The notes beneath the pieces were generated by a model, which had not been told where the DNA came from, did not search any database, and saw only the letters and a program-made list of their open reading frames with translations. DNA of 64,000 nt from the NCBI GenBank assembly GCA_000499405.2, contig HG738137.1:28021756-28085755 (forward strand). The letters run 5' to 3'. The DNA comes from Onchocerca volvulus (Eukaryota > Nematoda > Chromadorea > Rhabditida > Onchocercidae). Below are positions 60,565 to 64,000 of this stretch, piece after piece; the first letter of the stretch is position 1; each line of letters starts with the position of its first letter. The position numbers and the translations under genes are program-made.

Positions 60565-61573
60565 ATGAAGTCATCTTTATCATCATTAATCAGTTACCAT
60601 ACGAATATAATGATATGGGTTGTAATGTGGATTGTGCTATTTATATATCTCGTTCTTTTATATGCCATATCATATTATTATCAGTCATTCGGTAATCTAT
60701 CTTATAAATATATTCTCTACGAAATGTGTATTTCATTTCTTTTCAATATCATCATTATCAATTAATTTCCAACTAAATTTTCCTTTCAAAATAGAATTTT
60801 GCATATTTTAATGATAATTTTATAAAAAAAAAAGATAAGTTATTATGATAGAAGCTATTATTATAACGATGAAAGCTATCTGAAGAATCGATAAATATTT
60901 CTATAAATTATACGTATGAATGAAATAGTCACAAAGTTTTTTGTATATTATAAAAATATCTTTGTTTAACTAAGCTTTTTAATCTTTGAGCTATCCAGAC
61001 ATGTGTAAACTGTTATAAATTGTGTTGTGCTATGATGACATGGAGTAAACAAGTTGACTTTGCGCTAAGTTAACATGTTGTTATGTTTGACAAATAGCAA
61101 ACAAATTTCATTTATATTAAAGTTGACATGTTTTGATTGCGTCATAAGTTAACATACTGTAATTATATTCTGGTTGGTTAAATAGAAAGCGAATTTTCTT
61201 TGTACTGAAAATTGGCATGCTGTAAATTATGCTAGAATTGATAATTTAGTAAACAAACTTCCAGTAAAAAAAGACAATTATCAATTCAAATCGTTACTAT
61301 CAGAGCGAACAGAAATTCGCAACGGGAAAAGAAATCTCCGAACAAATAATCAATACAAGAGGTATGAACGGAACGATCAAATCGAATAGATCAAATCGAT
61401 CAGATCGAATAGAACTCTTTAAAAAAAACTTCCAAAAAAAAAAAATTCGAGGAACGATCCATCCGATCAGAATGAACAATTTTTGAAAACAGAACGGTCG
61501 AAATAATCCCTTCATCGCTTTAAAAAAAACTCTTAAAAAAAAAAATTCCAGGAGCAATTTTCTGATCGATTGA
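60565..61573 (+). CDS. Candidate small single-pass membrane protein, three exons
   Basis: Exons 60565-60691, 61304-61361 and 61552-61573 join in phase to give about 69 residues. Exon 1 has the first ATG after an acceptor GTTAGTTGCAG and reads MKSSLSSLISYHTNIM followed by a strong hydrophobic helix (IWVVMWIVLFIYLVLLYAI), then SYYYQSF. Exon 2 reads RTEIRNGKRNLRTNNQYK, very basic, as expected for a cytoplasmic flank. The last piece reads SNFLID. AATAAA follows at 61677. Exon 2 lies at the edge of a duplicated region where other frames are open too (EQKFATGKEISEQIINTRG; and, at 61552, EQFSDRLNNDDEENLAI). No homologue recognised; could be chance. Confidence 0.3.
61000..61265. repeat. Degenerate tandem repeat, unit about 65-80 bp
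   Basis: Phrases AAGTTAACATGTTGTTATG (61067), AAGTTAACATACTGTAATT (61147) and TTGGCATGCTGTAAATTAT (61212) recur, each preceded by a T-rich AAAGTTGACATG or AAAATTGG segment and followed by a stretch ending GCAAACAAATTT or GTAAACAAACTT. Confidence 0.55.
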
Positions 61574-61575
61574 AC
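61365..61575. repeat. Direct duplication, offset about 110 bp
   Basis: GAACGG or GAACGGTCGAA, then CTTTAAAAAAAACT, an A run, ATTC, AGGA and GATCAGAATGAACAAT or GATCGATTGAACAATG occur twice, near 61380-61475 and 61490-61578. The first copy is also rich in GATC-containing words. Confidence 0.6.
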
Positions 61576-61676
61576 AATGACGACGAAGAAAATCTAGCGA
61601 TCGACCTCGCTAGTGATATTGTTTCGGGATAGTTGTCTATCTATAATGTATCAGAAAAATAGACCTTCCGCCAGTC

Positions 61677-61682
61677 AATAAA
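61677..61682 (+). terminator. Candidate poly(A) signal
   Basis: AATAAA about 100 bases after the proposed stop at 61573, or 45 bases after the alternative stop at 61632. Confidence 0.3.
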
Positions 61683-61689
61683 ATTTTTA

Positions 61690-64000
61690 TCAAATTTATT
61701 TATCTGTGCCAAATATAATCTGAAAATTTTCACAATAAAAGCAATATAATTATAAATTATAATAGAAACTATTATTTTAATGATAAAAGTAATCTAATTT
61801 TGATTACTGATTGTTCAATTTCGATTTAACATTAGAAACTCAAATTTTATTGCATTCAAAATATCGGTTGGAATTGTTAATTCCTAATTAAAAAATGAGA
61901 CAGCCAATTTTTAAAGCATTTATAAGTTCAACCTGAATGAAGTTTATATGTATATATAAAGTATTACGAACAAACTGATAGAGTGATAACTTTGATTTTT
62001 TGAAAAAAAATAGACTGATAACAAACTGAAAAAAGTATTATAAAAGGAAAAGAAAATCGTAATTTTATTTCTTTTTGGTTTATAAATAAATATATTCTCT
62101 GTATTGATAATAATATATATGGACATAGTGATAATGATAAGTAATACTACTGATAATGATAAATAAAAAAGATGTGATTGGAAATATCGATAAAATTAGT
62201 AGAAATGAGACAAAGTTATGCATTTTAAATAGAAGCAATTAAATTATCTATTTTGTAATATTAATAAATGTTAAATGAAAGTACGGAAAAATATATCTGA
62301 TATTAAATAACCCCATTTATTCAATGATAAAAATACTTTTTTTACTGGAAAAAATACATCTTAATTTCAGCAATTTATAATTTTTTATGAAGAAACAAAC
62401 ATTTTAGATTAATGACTTAACGATTTAATGACGATTTAATGGATTCTTAAAATATTGAAGTAACCAGACAACTTTGTTGTTGACAATCGATGAATTATAC
62501 AGCTTTAATAAAATTCATAACATTCCTAATTTCAATCAATTAATAAATTGTGCAGAAATTGCCGAAAAATTTGATTAAGTTTAGTTATTAAAATTGCAAC
62601 AATCATCTTTCTTCTTCACAACAGACAACTAATAGAAACAATTTTTTTTTCGATTAAACTTTTCAAAATGGAACAGGGAAAAAACAATTTTGAATCAACT
62701 GAATAATATATAATCCAATTTCGAGAATTTGAATTATGTTGAATTCTGTAGATGAATAAAATAAGTAAATTAATAAAGCGGCCACTTTTGTCATTTTTAC
62801 TCTTTTTTTTGCATTAGAATATATGCAGTTTAAAAGAGTAGTTAATAACGTTAACAAAATAATTGGAAATTAATTTTAGCAAATTGATTGATAAATATAA
62901 ATGGAATTCCTGATAATAATCTTCGAAAAATTGAAGAAAATGAATCTTAAAAAACTTGATTTTTAATGATTCCACTTTAATGTTTTGAAGATAACATGTA
63001 ATAAGTCTAATAATTACAATAATTAAGTGAAATTAAGGATAATATTCCGCGTGTTTTTAATTACAACAACTAAACGGAATTTTTCTTCTGCAATATCTAT
63101 TCTTCAATTATTGTAAAATCAGTAAATCAAAAGGCATAATTCTTAACTGAAATTGGAGAAAATTATTTTCTAGCAAAATTTTATCAAATATTTGTACTAA
63201 TCAGAAATAGTTTAAGCTGTAATTATTTATTGCAATTATTTCGGTTAATTATCAAATTAAGAGAAAAAATTTAGAGAAAACGATTGTTTTAAATTCGTAC
63301 TCCATGTAAAATAGCGTGACAAATTTAGCAGAAAATATTTAATACAATAATTGAAATTTAATAGAATATGTCATTTTTTCGATATACAAAACAAATGATG
63401 TTTGAGATGCCTTTTGCAATCGAAAGATTTATAATCAAATAACGAATTGACTGGAACTTTTCAGCATTTTGAATTTGACTTTGACATCGAAGCATTGTGT
63501 ATGAATGAAAAAAGTTTAATTAAATTCACCATTATGAAAGATAACAGATAATGGAAAGGCAACACTCAAACCAAGCAACATTATCTGATATTTCATTATT
63601 CCATGTCTCTCCAAATGTTCAAATTATTGTCGCAGAAAATTGCTTTCCACGATAAAAATCTCCTTCATCAGAAAAATTTAATTGATCTTTGTATTAGCAT
63701 ATCAATTACCAAGACATCAATTCCGTCTCTCGGAATTACGACTGAATTTTGATAAGTCTTCTAATTATTTCTTGCATTATTTTAATAATTCCAATAATGC
63801 ATTTGGGGAAAAATTATCAATTTAATCGTCACATTTCTTCAAATCTTGGAGAAAGCAATCCTTGAAACAATCAATAAAGACAAAATTAATAATATACTCG
63901 TCCAAAAATAAGCTGATCTTGTCATTTTCATCATTACTAAATGGAATATGTATCTGGTTTTTTTTAAATTGTAATATGCTTTTAAAAAATAGTAATAATC
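61690..64000. other. A+T-rich DNA at the window end
   Basis: No exon or repeat could be supported on either strand. Confidence 0.5.

Overview
The window looks like a piece of nuclear genome from a nematode, most likely a clade III (filarial-type) species. The reasons are a very A+T-rich background, long introns full of homopolymer runs, splice sites of the TTTTCAG / GTAAG type, candidate trans-splice acceptors just before start codons, and one clear nematode-style nuclear hormone receptor. Species is inferred, not proven. I saw no prokaryotic gene organisation, rRNA, tRNA or CRISPR array. Almost all long uninterrupted reading frames are chance openings in intron or intergenic DNA; the real genes are made of short exons, so I built them by hand from splice sites, phase and protein sense.

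The best-supported gene is a 14-exon minus-strand nuclear hormone receptor (about 54.5 to 45.4 kb) of the HNF4-related nematode group. It has a complete two-zinc-finger DNA-binding domain with the CNGCK P-box, a Ser/Thr-rich hinge, a ligand-binding domain with the family signature, and a long Ser/Asn-rich tail. From exon 2 on, every junction keeps phase and the chain ends in a stop; only the first exon's donor is open.

Two further minus-strand genes are proposed at lower confidence. Gene 2 (about 41.7 to 18.5 kb) is a chain of short, phase-compatible exons that encode a basic, hydrophilic protein I do not recognise; its 5' end was not found. One of its introns carries a decayed Helitron (about 22.05-23.63 kb) with a recognisable helicase fragment, a 62-bp tandem triplication and a terminal hairpin ending in CTAG. 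Gene 3 (about 15.2 to 2.3 kb) starts 17 bases after a good acceptor and encodes a small unrecognised protein. On the plus strand, 60.5-61.7 kb holds a possible three-exon gene for a tiny single-pass membrane protein.

The rest is A+T-rich intron and intergenic DNA with several diverged tandem arrays (about 29.5, 33.3, 35.1, 42.2, 50.5, 61.0 and 61.4 kb), microsatellites and a few inverted repeats. No multi-gene pathway is visible. The receptor is the only product whose role can be stated: ligand- or constitutively-controlled transcription in the nucleus.
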